Of a DNA stretch of 64,000 bases, positions 1 to 9,292 are shown piece after piece. A program made the position numbers and the translations under genes. The DNA is from Azohydromonas lata NBRC 102462 (lineage in GTDB: Bacteria > Pseudomonadota > Gammaproteobacteria > Burkholderiales > Burkholderiaceae_C), in contig NZ_BCTC01000030.1 of NCBI RefSeq assembly GCF_001571085.1, forward strand, positions 1 to 64,000, given 5' to 3'. The notes under the pieces are model-generated. The model did not search any database. It saw only the letters and a program-made list of their open reading frames with translations, and had not been told where the DNA came from. Position 1 is the stretch's first letter. Every line of letters begins with the position of its first letter.

Positions 1-1196
<1,196 letters not shown>

Positions 1197-1394
1197 GGCG
1201 GGGTTCCCAGTCGGCCGGAAGAAAGAGGGTGCCCGCGCGCCTCGGCCAGGCCGCGCGCGGGCGGCGGCGAGTCTACTGCCGCATTTGGCAGGTCCGGCAG
1301 CGGGAGGCAGCGGGCGGTGCCGCCGCGTTCTTACTCCGTGCCTTGCACGTCTTTCACGCGCGGCCCGCCAGGCGCCGTGCCGCTGCCGTTGCTG

Positions 1395-2318
1395 TCAGTC
1401 GCCGGCTTGGCGGCCTTGTTGCAGCGCGAGCTTGCGCACCAGGCGGCAGGTGCCGTCCAGGTCGGCCGTGGTCAGCGACCAGGCCGGCACGCTCTTGGCG
1501 AGGCCGACCACGGCGTCCATGCCGTGGCGCGCGTGCGCCAGCGCGTTGAGCGTGGTGACGTAGAGGTGAGCGCCGGCCTCGGCCGCGTGCAGCGGGCGCA
1601 GCTCGGGCTCGCGCAGCAGCGGGTCGTGGCGGACGAAGAGCATGCCCCCCAGCGGGCAGGGCGAGGGCGCCACCGCCGCGGGCAGCGCCGCCACGGGGAT
1701 GTGCATCGTGCGGCCCAGCTCCAGCACCTGGCCTTCAGGCCAGGGCGGTGCGTTGGGCGGGCGGCGCTTGAGGCACAGGGCGTGCGGGTAGGCGTGGACG
1801 GCCAGCGCCTCCAGGTCCACGGGGCTGAGCTCGTCGCTGAGGTAGTTGAAGCCGTGGTGCAGCAGGCCCCAGGCGGTGGTGGACTTGCCCGCGCCGGACT
1901 CCCCGGCCAGCAGCCAGGCCCGGCCCTGGAACTCCAGCGCCGCGGCATGCAGGTGCAGCAGCGTGGGCCGGCGCAACTGCAGCGCGATGATCAGGTCCTT
2001 CTCCAGGTGGTAGAGCAGCTCGCAGAGGTCCGGCGCGGTCACGGCGGGTTGGCCGCGGCGCAGCAGCATCCAGCCCTCGCCCTGGGGGTGGCGGCAGGCG
2101 CGGTAGTCCAGGTCGGCCTCGGCCTGCGCGTCGGCCGCGGGCAGGGCGGCGAAGTTGGCGCGCAGCACCCGCGCGGGGGCTGCGTCGTCACAGGCGATGC
2201 GCACGGTCTGGCCCAGGATCTGGAAGGACCAAGCGGCGGCGTCGTCAGGGCCCCAGGCGGGTTGGCCCGGGTCGGCGCCGTTGGCGGGGAGGGCGGGTTG
2301 GGTGGGTTCTGCGGGCAT
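1395..2318 (-). CDS. HprK-related kinase (HPr-rel-A type) of a PqqD/peptide locus
   Basis: This protein resembles the C-terminal catalytic core of HPr serine kinase and carries the P-loop GESGAGKST, followed by a segment like the HprK post-P-loop region (LLHHGFNYLSDELSPVD). It is about 307 residues from the ATG at 2318; an in-frame TTG at 2405 would add 29 residues, but those look like random coding sequence. HprK-like kinases without an HPr partner occur beside PqqD-like chaperones and nucleotidyltransferases in many proteobacteria, and in some lasso-peptide clusters such enzymes phosphorylate the peptide. Here it is the third gene after a PqqD-like gene and a tiny exported Gly/Asn-rich protein. 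The natural substrate is therefore probably that peptide, which is inference. A real phosphotransferase HPr protein is not seen nearby. Confidence 0.82.
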   Translation of the reverse strand: MPAEPTQPALPANGADPGQPAWGPDDAAAWSFQILGQTVRIACDDAAPARVLRANFAALPAADAQAEADLDYRACRHPQGEGWMLLRRGQPAVTAPDLCELLYHLEKDLIIALQLRRPTLLHLHAAALEFQGRAWLLAGESGAGKSTTAWGLLHHGFNYLSDELSPVDLEALAVHAYPHALCLKRRPPNAPPWPEGQVLELGRTMHIPVAALPAAVAPSPCPLGGMLFVRHDPLLREPELRPLHAAEAGAHLYVTTLNALAHARHGMDAVVGLAKSVPAWSLTTADLDGTCRLVRKLALQQGRQAGD

Positions 2319-2452
2319 GGGGCGGCAACTCACGGACAAGTTCTCCAGGGCGGCCGAGGCCTGCGGTGTGGCATGAAGAACGCCGGCGTTGGGCGGGAGC
2401 CGCAAGGCCGGCGTGGGGGGCTGCCGGGCAGGGGGGCCGGCCTCGGCGGGGG

Positions 2453-2677
2453 TCAGGGCTTCTTGCCGTTCCCGTAGCCGTATCCGTTGCCGTTGCCGTT
2501 GTTGCCGGGGTTGTTCCCGTCATTCCCGTTGTTGCCCGGGTTGGGGTTGCCGTTGTTGCCGGGCTTGACGGAGCCGGCCTTGGCGAATTGCGGCGCGGCG
2601 GCCAGCGTCAGTATGGCGGGGGCCACGTAGGCGCCGCGCTTGACGAAGTGGCGGCGGGACGGGTCGTTGACTGGCAT
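2453..2677 (-). CDS. Small Tat-exported Gly/Asn-rich protein, candidate substrate peptide of the kinase/PqqD locus
   Basis: The gene encodes 74 residues. The start is the ATG at 2677, directly after the TGA of the PqqD-like gene, with an AAAGGAG ribosome site seven bases upstream. The N-terminus contains SRRHFVK, an almost perfect twin-arginine motif, then a hydrophobic stretch ending APQFAKA, a plausible signal-peptidase site. The predicted mature part of about 40 residues is built from PGNNGN-like repeats and ends YGYGNGKKP. Its only hydroxyl side chains are one serine just after the cut site and two tyrosines, and it has no cysteine. That limits which modifications the neighbouring kinase could make. 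Tight coupling to the PqqD gene suggests it is the recognised peptide, with the first 30 residues acting both as export signal and as leader. Function is unknown. Confidence 0.8.
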   Translation of the reverse strand: MPVNDPSRRHFVKRGAYVAPAILTLAAAPQFAKAGSVKPGNNGNPNPGNNGNDGNNPGNNGNGNGYGYGNGKKP

Positions 2678-2980
2678 TCAGCACTCCTTTCCTGGATGGT
2701 GGAAAACGCTGCGTTCATCTCCGGTCAGCAGGTTCAGCGACGCCAGGCGCTGCAGCACGTCGTGGACGTCGGCAAGCGCCCGGGATTCGTCGATGGCGAA
2801 GTCCTGGGCCAGCGCGGCGGCGATGTCCGGGGCGGTGCAACCCTCGCGCTGCAGGCGCCAGACGATGCTGGCCGTCTCGTTGAGCTGGTGGATGTGGTTG
2901 GACACCGTGTCGAGGATCAGGACCTCGCTGTCCACGTCGCGAACGATCATCCCCGTGCTCGGGGCGTAGGCATGGCTCAT
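2678..2980 (-). CDS. PqqD-family peptide chaperone-like protein
   Basis: This 100-residue protein has the PqqD-like fold pattern: an N-terminal beta region (GMIVRDVDSEVLILDTVSNHIHQLNETASIVW) where the LNETASxVW stretch is typical, then a helical segment like the winged-helix part (DIAAALAQDFAIDE, DVHDVLQRLASLNLL). PqqD proteins bind leader peptides of ribosomally made, modified peptides and hand them to the modifying enzyme. The start at 2980 has a GGAGGGAG ribosome site. The stop codon TGA touches the ATG of the tiny exported protein, so the two are translationally coupled. It is probably the first gene of the three-gene transcript PqqD-peptide-kinase. Confidence 0.82.
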   Translation of the reverse strand: MSHAYAPSTGMIVRDVDSEVLILDTVSNHIHQLNETASIVWRLQREGCTAPDIAAALAQDFAIDESRALADVHDVLQRLASLNLLTGDERSVFHHPGKEC

Positions 2981-3029
2981 TGATCTCCCTCCGGAAGCGG
3001 CCCGCGGGCCTTGTGTATGGTCCGCGGTG

Positions 3030-3057
3030 CCCTGCTCGAATGAACAAGCGAGCAGGG
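3030..3057. promoter_or_regulatory. Perfect 9-bp inverted repeat between divergent genes, candidate operator
   Basis: CCCTGCTCG at 3030-3038 is repeated in inverse as CGAGCAGGG at 3049-3057 with a 10-base spacer. It sits between the PqqD-like gene (start 2980) and the nucleotidyltransferase gene (start 3146), the place for an operator controlling both. No regulator gene lies in the locus itself. A structural role in the leader RNA is also possible. Confidence 0.4.
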
Positions 3058-3145
3058 ATCATTGATTCACAGACCCTGCAATGCCGCGAAAAAACTCCCC
3101 CAGGTTTGAAGGTTTGGCGCTACGGGACGTTGCGAAAGCAAGCAG

Positions 3146-4207
3146 ATGCTGATATGTGAACTGTTGACGCACCTTGTTACTGACAAGCCCCTGGCCGAGG
3201 CCGAGGCGGCCGCCGAGGGCAGCGAGGCTGCGGCGCAGCAGGACAGACAGATCCGCTGGCTGCTGGACGGCGGGCTGGGCCCGCTGCTGCACCACGCCAC
3301 GCGCGCCGCGCCGCAAGCCATTCCCGCGCGCTGGCGCCATGAGCTGCTGGCCGCCGAGCTGACCGCGCGCGTGCGCCGCGCGGCGCTGGACGTCGTGGGC
3401 GCCGAGCTGCTGGACGCGTGCGCCGCGCTGGGCGTGGAGCTCACGCTGCTCAAGGGCGTCTCGGTCAGCGTGCAGTTCTATGCCCAGCCGCACCTGCGCC
3501 CGATGGCGGACATGGACGTGCTGTTCCCCGCCGCGCTGCACGAGACGGTTGCGCGCGCACTCACAGGCGAAACGGGCGCCTTCGAGCGCATCGAATTCGA
3601 GCGCCCGCCCGGCCCGCACCACGACGAGCCGCTGCGCCACCGCGCGCACGGCGCCGTCGTGGAGCTGCACAAGGGGCTTTACGCCGACGGCTCGCCCCTG
3701 GGCGCGGGCAGCGTGTTCTCGGCCGAGGCCGTGCTGCAGCGCGCCGAGCCGGCCTTGTGGCTGGGCCGGCGCGTGCAGCGGCTGCCCGCGGAGCTGCAAC
3801 TGGCCTACATCGCCGCCTCGTGGTTCAACGACATGACGGTGCTCAAGGTGCAGCCCAGCTTCCTGCCCTCGCTGTGCGACGCGCTGCTGCTCATGCGCCA
3901 CTGCGGCGCCGGCCTGGACTGGCGGCGGCTGCAGGGCTGGCTGGACAACGCCATGGCGCGCGGCTGCCTCTACGCGCTGCTGGCCTACCTGCCGCGCTTT
4001 GGCGTGCCGAGCGTGCCCGCGGACTTCATGCGGTGGCTGGCGCAGGCGCAGGACGTGGTGGGCCCGCTGCAACTGCGCCTCATCCACCGCATGCTGGACC
4101 ACCACCTCATCGGCGCCCGGCCCTGGACCTACCCCTTCCCGCCGCCCATGCCCGGCCGCTACAGCCCGCACTACCAGTGGCGCAAGCGGCTGCTGGATCA
4201 GTCCTGA
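3146..4207 (+). CDS. Uncharacterised nucleotidyltransferase family protein (NTP_transf_5-like)
   Basis: The protein has 353 residues. It shows the pattern of the uncharacterised nucleotidyltransferase family PF14907: LLKGVSVS, then a tyrosine and RPMADMDVLFP, where the two aspartates of ADMD would be the metal ligands, followed by a helical C-terminal half. Family members occur in RiPP and lasso-peptide clusters and beside HprK-like kinases, where nucleotidyl transfer to a peptide has been suggested. It is divergent from the PqqD-peptide-kinase genes and shares their 165-base intergenic region. The ATG at 3146 has only a weak ribosome site (GAAAG). Whether it modifies the Gly/Asn-rich peptide is not known; the association is from context. 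Confidence 0.8.
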   Translation: MLICELLTHLVTDKPLAEAEAAAEGSEAAAQQDRQIRWLLDGGLGPLLHHATRAAPQAIPARWRHELLAAELTARVRRAALDVVGAELLDACAALGVELTLLKGVSVSVQFYAQPHLRPMADMDVLFPAALHETVARALTGETGAFERIEFERPPGPHHDEPLRHRAHGAVVELHKGLYADGSPLGAGSVFSAEAVLQRAEPALWLGRRVQRLPAELQLAYIAASWFNDMTVLKVQPSFLPSLCDALLLMRHCGAGLDWRRLQGWLDNAMARGCLYALLAYLPRFGVPSVPADFMRWLAQAQDVVGPLQLRLIHRMLDHHLIGARPWTYPFPPPMPGRYSPHYQWRKRLLDQS

Positions 4208-4307
4208 GCACAGACGGCCGCGCCCAACGCCCGGATACAGCCCCGCCGCACGCCTTCGGGTTTTCCCGTGCAGTCATTTTTCGTTTGATCCCTAAGATTC
4301 ACCCAAC

Positions 4308-4318
4308 TGGCCTGACCA
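4308..4318. promoter_or_regulatory. Candidate FadR/GntR-type operator
   Basis: TGGCCTGACCA has the TGG-N5-CCA form common for FadR-subfamily GntR regulators (for example TGGTCNGACCA). It lies 74 bases upstream of the GntR regulator start, so self-regulation is plausible. The site is imperfect: only five of six half-site positions pair. Confidence 0.35.
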
Positions 4319-4391
4319 CTTGACCACCGGACCTGGTGAGCGGGCAGGCGCCAGGGGTTCGTGCCGCGGGCCCAAGCCTCATCGACCTGAC

Positions 4392-5129
4392 ATGCCGCTT
4401 CAAACCGTCTCCACCCAGCGCCTGTACCGCCAGATCGCCGACCAGCTCGCGGAGCTGATCCGCAGCGGCGAATTCCAGCCCGGCGACCGCCTGCCGTCCG
4501 AGCGCGACCTGGCGCAGCAGCTGGGCGTGAGCCGCGCCTCGGTGCGGGAGGCGCTCATCGCGCTGGAGATCGACGGGCTCATAGACATCCGCGTGGGCAG
4601 CGGCGTGTACGTCACCGCGCCGCGGGCCGTGGTGGCCAACTCGGTGCTGGTGGCCGAGCCGGGGCCCTTCGAGGTGCTGGCCGCGCGCGGCCTGGTGGAG
4701 GCCGAGGCCGCGGCGCTGGCCGCGCTCAACGCCACGCCTGCGGACCACGCCCGCATCCGCGAGACGCTGGCGCTCATGCGCGCGGAGTTCGACGCCAGCG
4801 CCAGCGCGCTGGACGGCGACGCGCTCTTTCACGTGCGCATCGCCGAGGCCTCGTCCAACGGCGCGCTGGCGCACCTGGTCAAGACGCTGTGGGACTTCCG
4901 CCAGAGCGCGATGTTCCGCAAGCTGGACCAGCACTTCGACGTGCCCGCGCGCCATGCCGCCGCGATAGACGAGCACCTGGCCGTCATCGAGGCCATAGAG
5001 CGCCGCGATGCCGATGCTGCCCGCGCCGCCATGCTGCGCCACCTCGACAACGTGAAATCCGCCCTGGAGCGCAACCTGGAGTTGCCGCCCGCGGCCGGTG
5101 CCGCCGATGGCGCCGCCGTGTACAGCTGA
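4392..5129 (+). CDS. GntR-family (FadR subfamily, FCD domain) transcriptional regulator
   Basis: The gene encodes 245 residues from the ATG at 4392. Residues about 10-75 form the winged helix typical of GntR proteins (PGDRLPSERDLAQQLGVSR, then SVREALIALEIDGLI and VGSGVYV). The rest is the all-helical FCD ligand domain, with LVEAEAAALAA and histidines at HVRIAEAS and HFDVPARHAAAIDEHLAV that usually bind a metal near the ligand. FCD regulators respond to organic and sugar acids. The gene heads the cluster of FAH-family hydrolase, TRAP receptor and UxaA-type dehydratase, so it is most likely the local repressor responding to a sugar acid. Confidence 0.92.
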   Translation: MPLQTVSTQRLYRQIADQLAELIRSGEFQPGDRLPSERDLAQQLGVSRASVREALIALEIDGLIDIRVGSGVYVTAPRAVVANSVLVAEPGPFEVLAARGLVEAEAAALAALNATPADHARIRETLALMRAEFDASASALDGDALFHVRIAEASSNGALAHLVKTLWDFRQSAMFRKLDQHFDVPARHAAAIDEHLAVIEAIERRDADAARAAMLRHLDNVKSALERNLELPPAAGAADGAAVYS

Positions 5130-5267
5130 CGCCTCATCCCACCTCCGCATCCACTCCCAGTCTCAACCCCACGTCCGTTTTCCCCTGCCGTGCCGCAGGC
5201 TGCGCACCTGCCGGCCGGGCCGCCGCATTGCCGCATCCTCCCAACGATCAACCCACCCCCAACCGCC

Positions 5268-6479
5268 ATGACGTCCACCGCCTCCACTTCCTCTCCCCTG
5301 GTTCTGCAAGCCGCGCAGGTGCTGCCTGACGACGGCTGTGCCGGCACGCTGGTGGGCCGCGCCTGGGTGCCCGGCGCCGTGGCCGGCCCCTCGGTGGTGG
5401 TGCTGCGCGAGGACGGCGTGTACGACCTGAGCGACCGCTTCCCCACCATGAGCACCCTGCTCGAAGCCACGCTGCCCGCGGTGCAGGTGCGGCAGGCGCA
5501 GGGCCGGCGCATCGGCAGCCTCGATGAACTGCTGGCCAACGCCGTGGCCGACACGCGCGACCAAAGTAAACCTTACCTGCTGGCGCCTTGCGACCTGCAG
5601 GTCATCAAGGCCGCGGGCGTGACCTTCGCCACCAGCCTGATCGAGCGCGTCATCGAGGAGCAGGCGCGCGGCGACGCCGCGCAGGCCCAGGCGCTGCGCG
5701 GGCAGGTGCTGTCGCTGGTCGGTGAAAACCTGGCCGACATCCGCCCCGGCTCCGAGCGCGCCATGGCGCTCAAGGCGCTGCTGCAGCAGCGCGGGCTGTG
5801 GTCGCAGTACCTGGAGGTGGGCATCGGCCCGGACGCCGAGGTGTTCACGAAAGCACCCGTGCTGTCCTCCGTGGGCACCGGCGAGGACATCGGCATCCGC
5901 GCCGAGTCGGCCTGGAACAACCCGGAGCCCGAGGTCGTGCTGGCGGTGAACAGCCGCGGCGAGATCGTGGGCGCGTCGCTGGGCAACGACGTCAACCTGC
6001 GCGACATCGAAGGCCGCAGCGCGCTGCTGCTGGGCAAGGCCAAGGACAACAACGCCTCCTGCGCCATCGGCCCCTTCATCCGCCTCTTCGACGACGGCTT
6101 CACGCTCGACGACGTGCGCCGCGAGGACGTGCACCTGCTCGTCCGCGGCACGGACGGCTTCGAGCTGCGCGGCATCAACTCCATGCGCCAGATCAGCCGC
6201 GACCCGCAGGACCTCGTGGACCAAACGATGCACGCGCACCAGTACCCGGACGGCTTCATGCTCTTCCTGGGCACCCTCTTCGCGCCCATCGAAGACCGCC
6301 ACCAGCCCGGCGGCGGCTTTACCCATGACCTGGGCGACGTGGTCACCATCCGCAGCGCCCGCCTGGGCGGCCTGCACAACCGCGTGACGCACAGCGAGAC
6401 GGCGCCGCCCTGGCGTTTCGGCCTGCGCGCCTTCATCGGCAACCTCGCCGCGCGCGGCCTCCTGAGCAACGGGCTGTGA
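5268..6479 (+). CDS. Fumarylacetoacetate hydrolase (FAH) family protein, probable 2-keto-3-deoxy sugar-acid dehydratase
   Basis: The protein has 403 residues from the ATG at 5268; an upstream in-frame extension lacks a ribosome site. It carries the FAH-fold metal site: an acidic pair in NNPEPEVVLAV, the aspartates of GNDVNLRDIEG, and the lysine of LLLGKAKDNNASCAIGPF. That last block is characteristic of the long FAH subgroup including Caulobacter XylX-type 2-keto-3-deoxyxylonate dehydratases, rather than of fumarylacetoacetase itself. Together with the UxaA-family dehydratase two genes downstream this suggests a non-phosphorylating route: sugar acid to 2-keto-3-deoxy acid to a semialdehyde. 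The exact substrate cannot be read from the sequence. Confidence 0.88.
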   Translation: MTSTASTSSPLVLQAAQVLPDDGCAGTLVGRAWVPGAVAGPSVVVLREDGVYDLSDRFPTMSTLLEATLPAVQVRQAQGRRIGSLDELLANAVADTRDQSKPYLLAPCDLQVIKAAGVTFATSLIERVIEEQARGDAAQAQALRGQVLSLVGENLADIRPGSERAMALKALLQQRGLWSQYLEVGIGPDAEVFTKAPVLSSVGTGEDIGIRAESAWNNPEPEVVLAVNSRGEIVGASLGNDVNLRDIEGRSALLLGKAKDNNASCAIGPFIRLFDDGFTLDDVRREDVHLLVRGTDGFELRGINSMRQISRDPQDLVDQTMHAHQYPDGFMLFLGTLFAPIEDRHQPGGGFTHDLGDVVTIRSARLGGLHNRVTHSETAPPWRFGLRAFIGNLAARGLLSNGL

Positions 6480-6609
6480 CGGCCACGCGCTGACCCCGCG
6501 CCGGCAAGCGCCGGCGCCTCCTTCCAAACGACGGTTTCCTTCGGCAGCCCGCGCCAGCGGGCGTGCCGCGGGCGAAGCCGTGCCTGCAACCACCCCCGGA
6601 GACAACACC

Positions 6610-7644
6610 ATGAACACCCTTCGCAAGGCCCTGCTGGCCGCCCTGGTGGGCGCCGCGCTGCTGCCCATGGCCAACGCCCAAGCGGCCGACATCAAGGAAC
6701 GCACGCTGAAATTCGCCTCGGCCCAGGCGGCGGACCACCCGTTCAGCCTGGGCGGCCAGAGGTTCGCCGAGCTGGTCACGGCCAAGAGCGGCGGCAAGAT
6801 GAAAGCCAAGCTCTTCACCGGCGGCACCCTGGGGGGTGATGCGCAGGTCATCTCCTCGCTGCAGGGCGGCACGGTGGACGTCACTTTCGTGAGCCCCGGG
6901 CTGCTGTCCACCATGGACAAGGACTTCGGCATCTTCTACGTGCCCATGGCCTTCAACGACGCCCGCGAGGCCGACCAGCTGGTGGACGGCCCCTTCGGCC
7001 GCAAGCTGCTGGACAAGCTGCCGGCGAAAGGCCTGGTGGGCCTGGCCTATTGGGAGAACGGCTTTCGCTCCATCACCAACAGCAAGCGGCCCATCCACAA
7101 ATGGGAAGACCTGCAGGGGCTGAAGATGCGCTCCATCCAGATCCCCATCTTCCTGGACATCTACAAGGCCGTGGACGCCAACCCCGTGCCGCTGGCCTTC
7201 ACCGAGCTGTACGCCGCGCTGGAGAGCAAGGCCGTGGACGGGCAGGACAACCCGCTGCCCACGATAGAGACCGGCCGCTTCTACGAGGTGCAGAAGTACC
7301 TGTCGCTCACCCGCATCGTCTACGACCCGCTGGTGGTGCTGTTCAGCAAGAAGACCTGGGACAAGCTCGGCGCCGACGAGCAGAAGCTGCTGGCCGAGGC
7401 CGCCCGGGAAGCCACCGCCTACCAGCGCCAGGTCAACCGCGAGGCCGAGGCCAGCATGGTCAAGAGCGTCACGGCCAAGGGCATGGTGGTCAACGAGCTC
7501 AGCGCCGCCGAGCGCGACCGCCTGCGCGACAAGCTCAAGCCCGTGGGCGACGCCTTCGTCAAGGGGCTGGACCCGGCCGTGGTGGCCGAGTTCAACGCCG
7601 AGCTGGCCAAGGCGCGCGGCGCGAGCAAAACGGCGGCCAAGTGA
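6610..7644 (+). CDS. TRAP transporter substrate-binding protein (DctP family)
   Basis: The 344-residue precursor starts at the ATG at 6610 after a GGAG site. It has a Sec signal peptide (residues 1-26, hydrophobic core ending ANAQA). The mature part matches DctP receptors: LKFASAQAADHPFSLGG at the start, AYWENGFRSITNSKRPI in the middle, then LKMRSIQIPIF with the arginine that binds the substrate carboxylate, and FTELYAALESKAVDGQDNPL. It would bind a sugar acid or other carboxylate in the periplasm. The DctQ and DctM membrane subunits are not in this cluster, so it must work with a permease encoded elsewhere. Its TGA lies 18 bases ahead of the next gene's preferred start. Confidence 0.95.
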   Translation: MNTLRKALLAALVGAALLPMANAQAADIKERTLKFASAQAADHPFSLGGQRFAELVTAKSGGKMKAKLFTGGTLGGDAQVISSLQGGTVDVTFVSPGLLSTMDKDFGIFYVPMAFNDAREADQLVDGPFGRKLLDKLPAKGLVGLAYWENGFRSITNSKRPIHKWEDLQGLKMRSIQIPIFLDIYKAVDANPVPLAFTELYAALESKAVDGQDNPLPTIETGRFYEVQKYLSLTRIVYDPLVVLFSKKTWDKLGADEQKLLAEAAREATAYQRQVNREAEASMVKSVTAKGMVVNELSAAERDRLRDKLKPVGDAFVKGLDPAVVAEFNAELAKARGASKTAAK

Positions 7645-7661
7645 AGACGGGGAGCAGCAAG

Positions 7662-9215
7662 GTGTCCGCAACGCTTTCCCCGGTGGCCGCCGCGCCGCGC
7701 GTGCTGCGGCTGCACGCCGATGACGACGTGGTGGTCGCGCTGGACCAACTCCTGCCCGGCGCCGTGCTGGCGGGCGAGGGCGTGACGGTGTCCGCCCTCG
7801 TGCCCCCGGGCCACAAGGTGGCGGTGCGCACCGTGGCCGCCGGCGCGCCGGTGCGCCGCTATGGGCAGATCATCGGCTTCGCCAGCCGCGACATCGCGCC
7901 GGGGCAGCACGTGCACGTGCACAACCTGGCCATGGGCGATTTCGCCCGCGACTACGCTTTTGCCCGCGACGCGCGCGCCACGCCGCCCGCGGCGCAGCCC
8001 GCCACCTTCCAGGGCATCGTCCGCGAGGACGGGCGCATCGCCACGCGCAACTACATCGGCATCCTCACCTCGGTGAACTGCTCGGCCACGGTGGCGCGCG
8101 CCATCGCCGACCATTTCCGCCGCGACATCCACCCCGAGGCCCTGGCCGCCTTTCCCAACGTGGACGGCGTGGTGGCGCTCACCCACGGCAGCGGCTGCGC
8201 CATAGACGCCGAGGGCGAGGGTTTGCAGGTGCTGCAGCGCACGCTGGGCGGCTACGCGGCGCATCCGAACTTCGCGGGCGTGCTGGTGGTGGGCCTGGGT
8301 TGCGAGACCAACCAGATTCCGCGCCTGATGGCGGCGCAGGGGCTGGAGCCCGGCGAGCGGCTGCGCACCTTCAACGTCCAGGAATCCGGCGGCACGGCCG
8401 CCGCCGTGGCCCGCGGCATCGAGCACGTGAAGGCCATGCTGCCGCGCGCCAACGACGTGACGCGCCAGCCGGTGCCCGCCGGCGCGCTGGTGGTGGGGCT
8501 GCAGTGCGGCGGCTCCGACGGCTATTCCGGCATCACCGCCAACCCGGTGCTGGGCGCGGCGGTGGACCTGCTGGTGGCGCAGGGCGGCACGGCCGTCCTG
8601 TCGGAGACGCCGGAGATCTACGGCGCCGAGCACCTGCTCACCCGCCGCGCGCGCTGCGCCGAGGTGGGCGAGCGCCTGGTGCAGCGCATCCGCTGGTGGG
8701 AGGAGCACTGCGCGCATGGCGGCGCGCGCATGGACAACAACCCCTCGGCCGGCAACAAGGCCGGCGGCCTGACCACGGTGCTCGAAAAATCATTGGGCGG
8801 CATCGCCAAGGGCGGCTCGACCAACCTCAACGAGGTCTACGAGTACGCCATGCCGGTGCGCGCGCGCGGGCTGGTGTTCATGGACACGCCGGGCTACGAC
8901 CCCGTGTCCGCCACGGGCCAGGTGGCCGGCGGCGCCAACCTGATCTGCTTCACCACCGGGCGCGGCTCGGCCTACGGCTGCGCGCCCGCGCCCTCTCTCA
9001 AGCTGGCCACCAACACGGCGCTGTGGCAGCGCCAGCGCGACGACATGGACCTCAATTGCGGCGAGGTGCTGGACGGGCGCAAGACCATCGCGGAGCAGGG
9101 CGCCGAGCTTTTCGCGCAGATGCTGCGCACCGCCGGCGGCGAGCGCACCCGCAGCGAGGTGCACGGCTACGGGCAGAACGAGTTCGTGCCCTGGCAGCTC
9201 AGCGTGGTGACCTGA
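7662..9215 (+). CDS. UxaA-family sugar-acid dehydratase (altronate/galactarate dehydratase-like)
   Basis: This 517-residue enzyme has an N-terminal SAF-type domain (about 10-105, ending QHVHVHNL) and the large UxaA catalytic domain (FQGIVREDGRIATRNYIGILTSVN at about residue 108 onwards; HGSGCAID; GLGCETNQIP; GLQCGGSDGYSGITANP; DNNPSAGNKAGGL). Family members dehydrate altronate, galactarate or related acids to 2-keto-3-deoxy acids using an iron or other metal bound by the conserved histidine and cysteines. The chosen start is GTG 7662 because GGGGAG lies at the right distance; GTG 7641, overlapping the receptor stop codon, is the alternative. It is the last gene of the sugar-acid cluster and probably provides the first step, ahead of the FAH-family enzyme. 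Confidence 0.92.
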   Translation: MSATLSPVAAAPRVLRLHADDDVVVALDQLLPGAVLAGEGVTVSALVPPGHKVAVRTVAAGAPVRRYGQIIGFASRDIAPGQHVHVHNLAMGDFARDYAFARDARATPPAAQPATFQGIVREDGRIATRNYIGILTSVNCSATVARAIADHFRRDIHPEALAAFPNVDGVVALTHGSGCAIDAEGEGLQVLQRTLGGYAAHPNFAGVLVVGLGCETNQIPRLMAAQGLEPGERLRTFNVQESGGTAAAVARGIEHVKAMLPRANDVTRQPVPAGALVVGLQCGGSDGYSGITANPVLGAAVDLLVAQGGTAVLSETPEIYGAEHLLTRRARCAEVGERLVQRIRWWEEHCAHGGARMDNNPSAGNKAGGLTTVLEKSLGGIAKGGSTNLNEVYEYAMPVRARGLVFMDTPGYDPVSATGQVAGGANLICFTTGRGSAYGCAPAPSLKLATNTALWQRQRDDMDLNCGEVLDGRKTIAEQGAELFAQMLRTAGGERTRSEVHGYGQNEFVPWQLSVVT

Positions 9216-9292
9216 GCGCGGCGCCCAGGCGGTGCAGGCCGCGGGCATGGGATGCTTGAGCCCATCGCCTCATTGCGCCGTCCGTGCCTTCC

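Noticed and set aside
3059-4171. Minus-strand frame opposite the nucleotidyltransferase gene
   Set aside because: Low-complexity shadow rich in Gln, Arg, Ala and Val; no motif and no fitting start.
6498-6517. GC stem-loop between the FAH gene and the TRAP receptor gene as a terminator
   Set aside because: GCGCCGG/CCGGCGC can pair, but no T-run follows and the genes appear to belong to one cluster; chance palindromes are frequent here.
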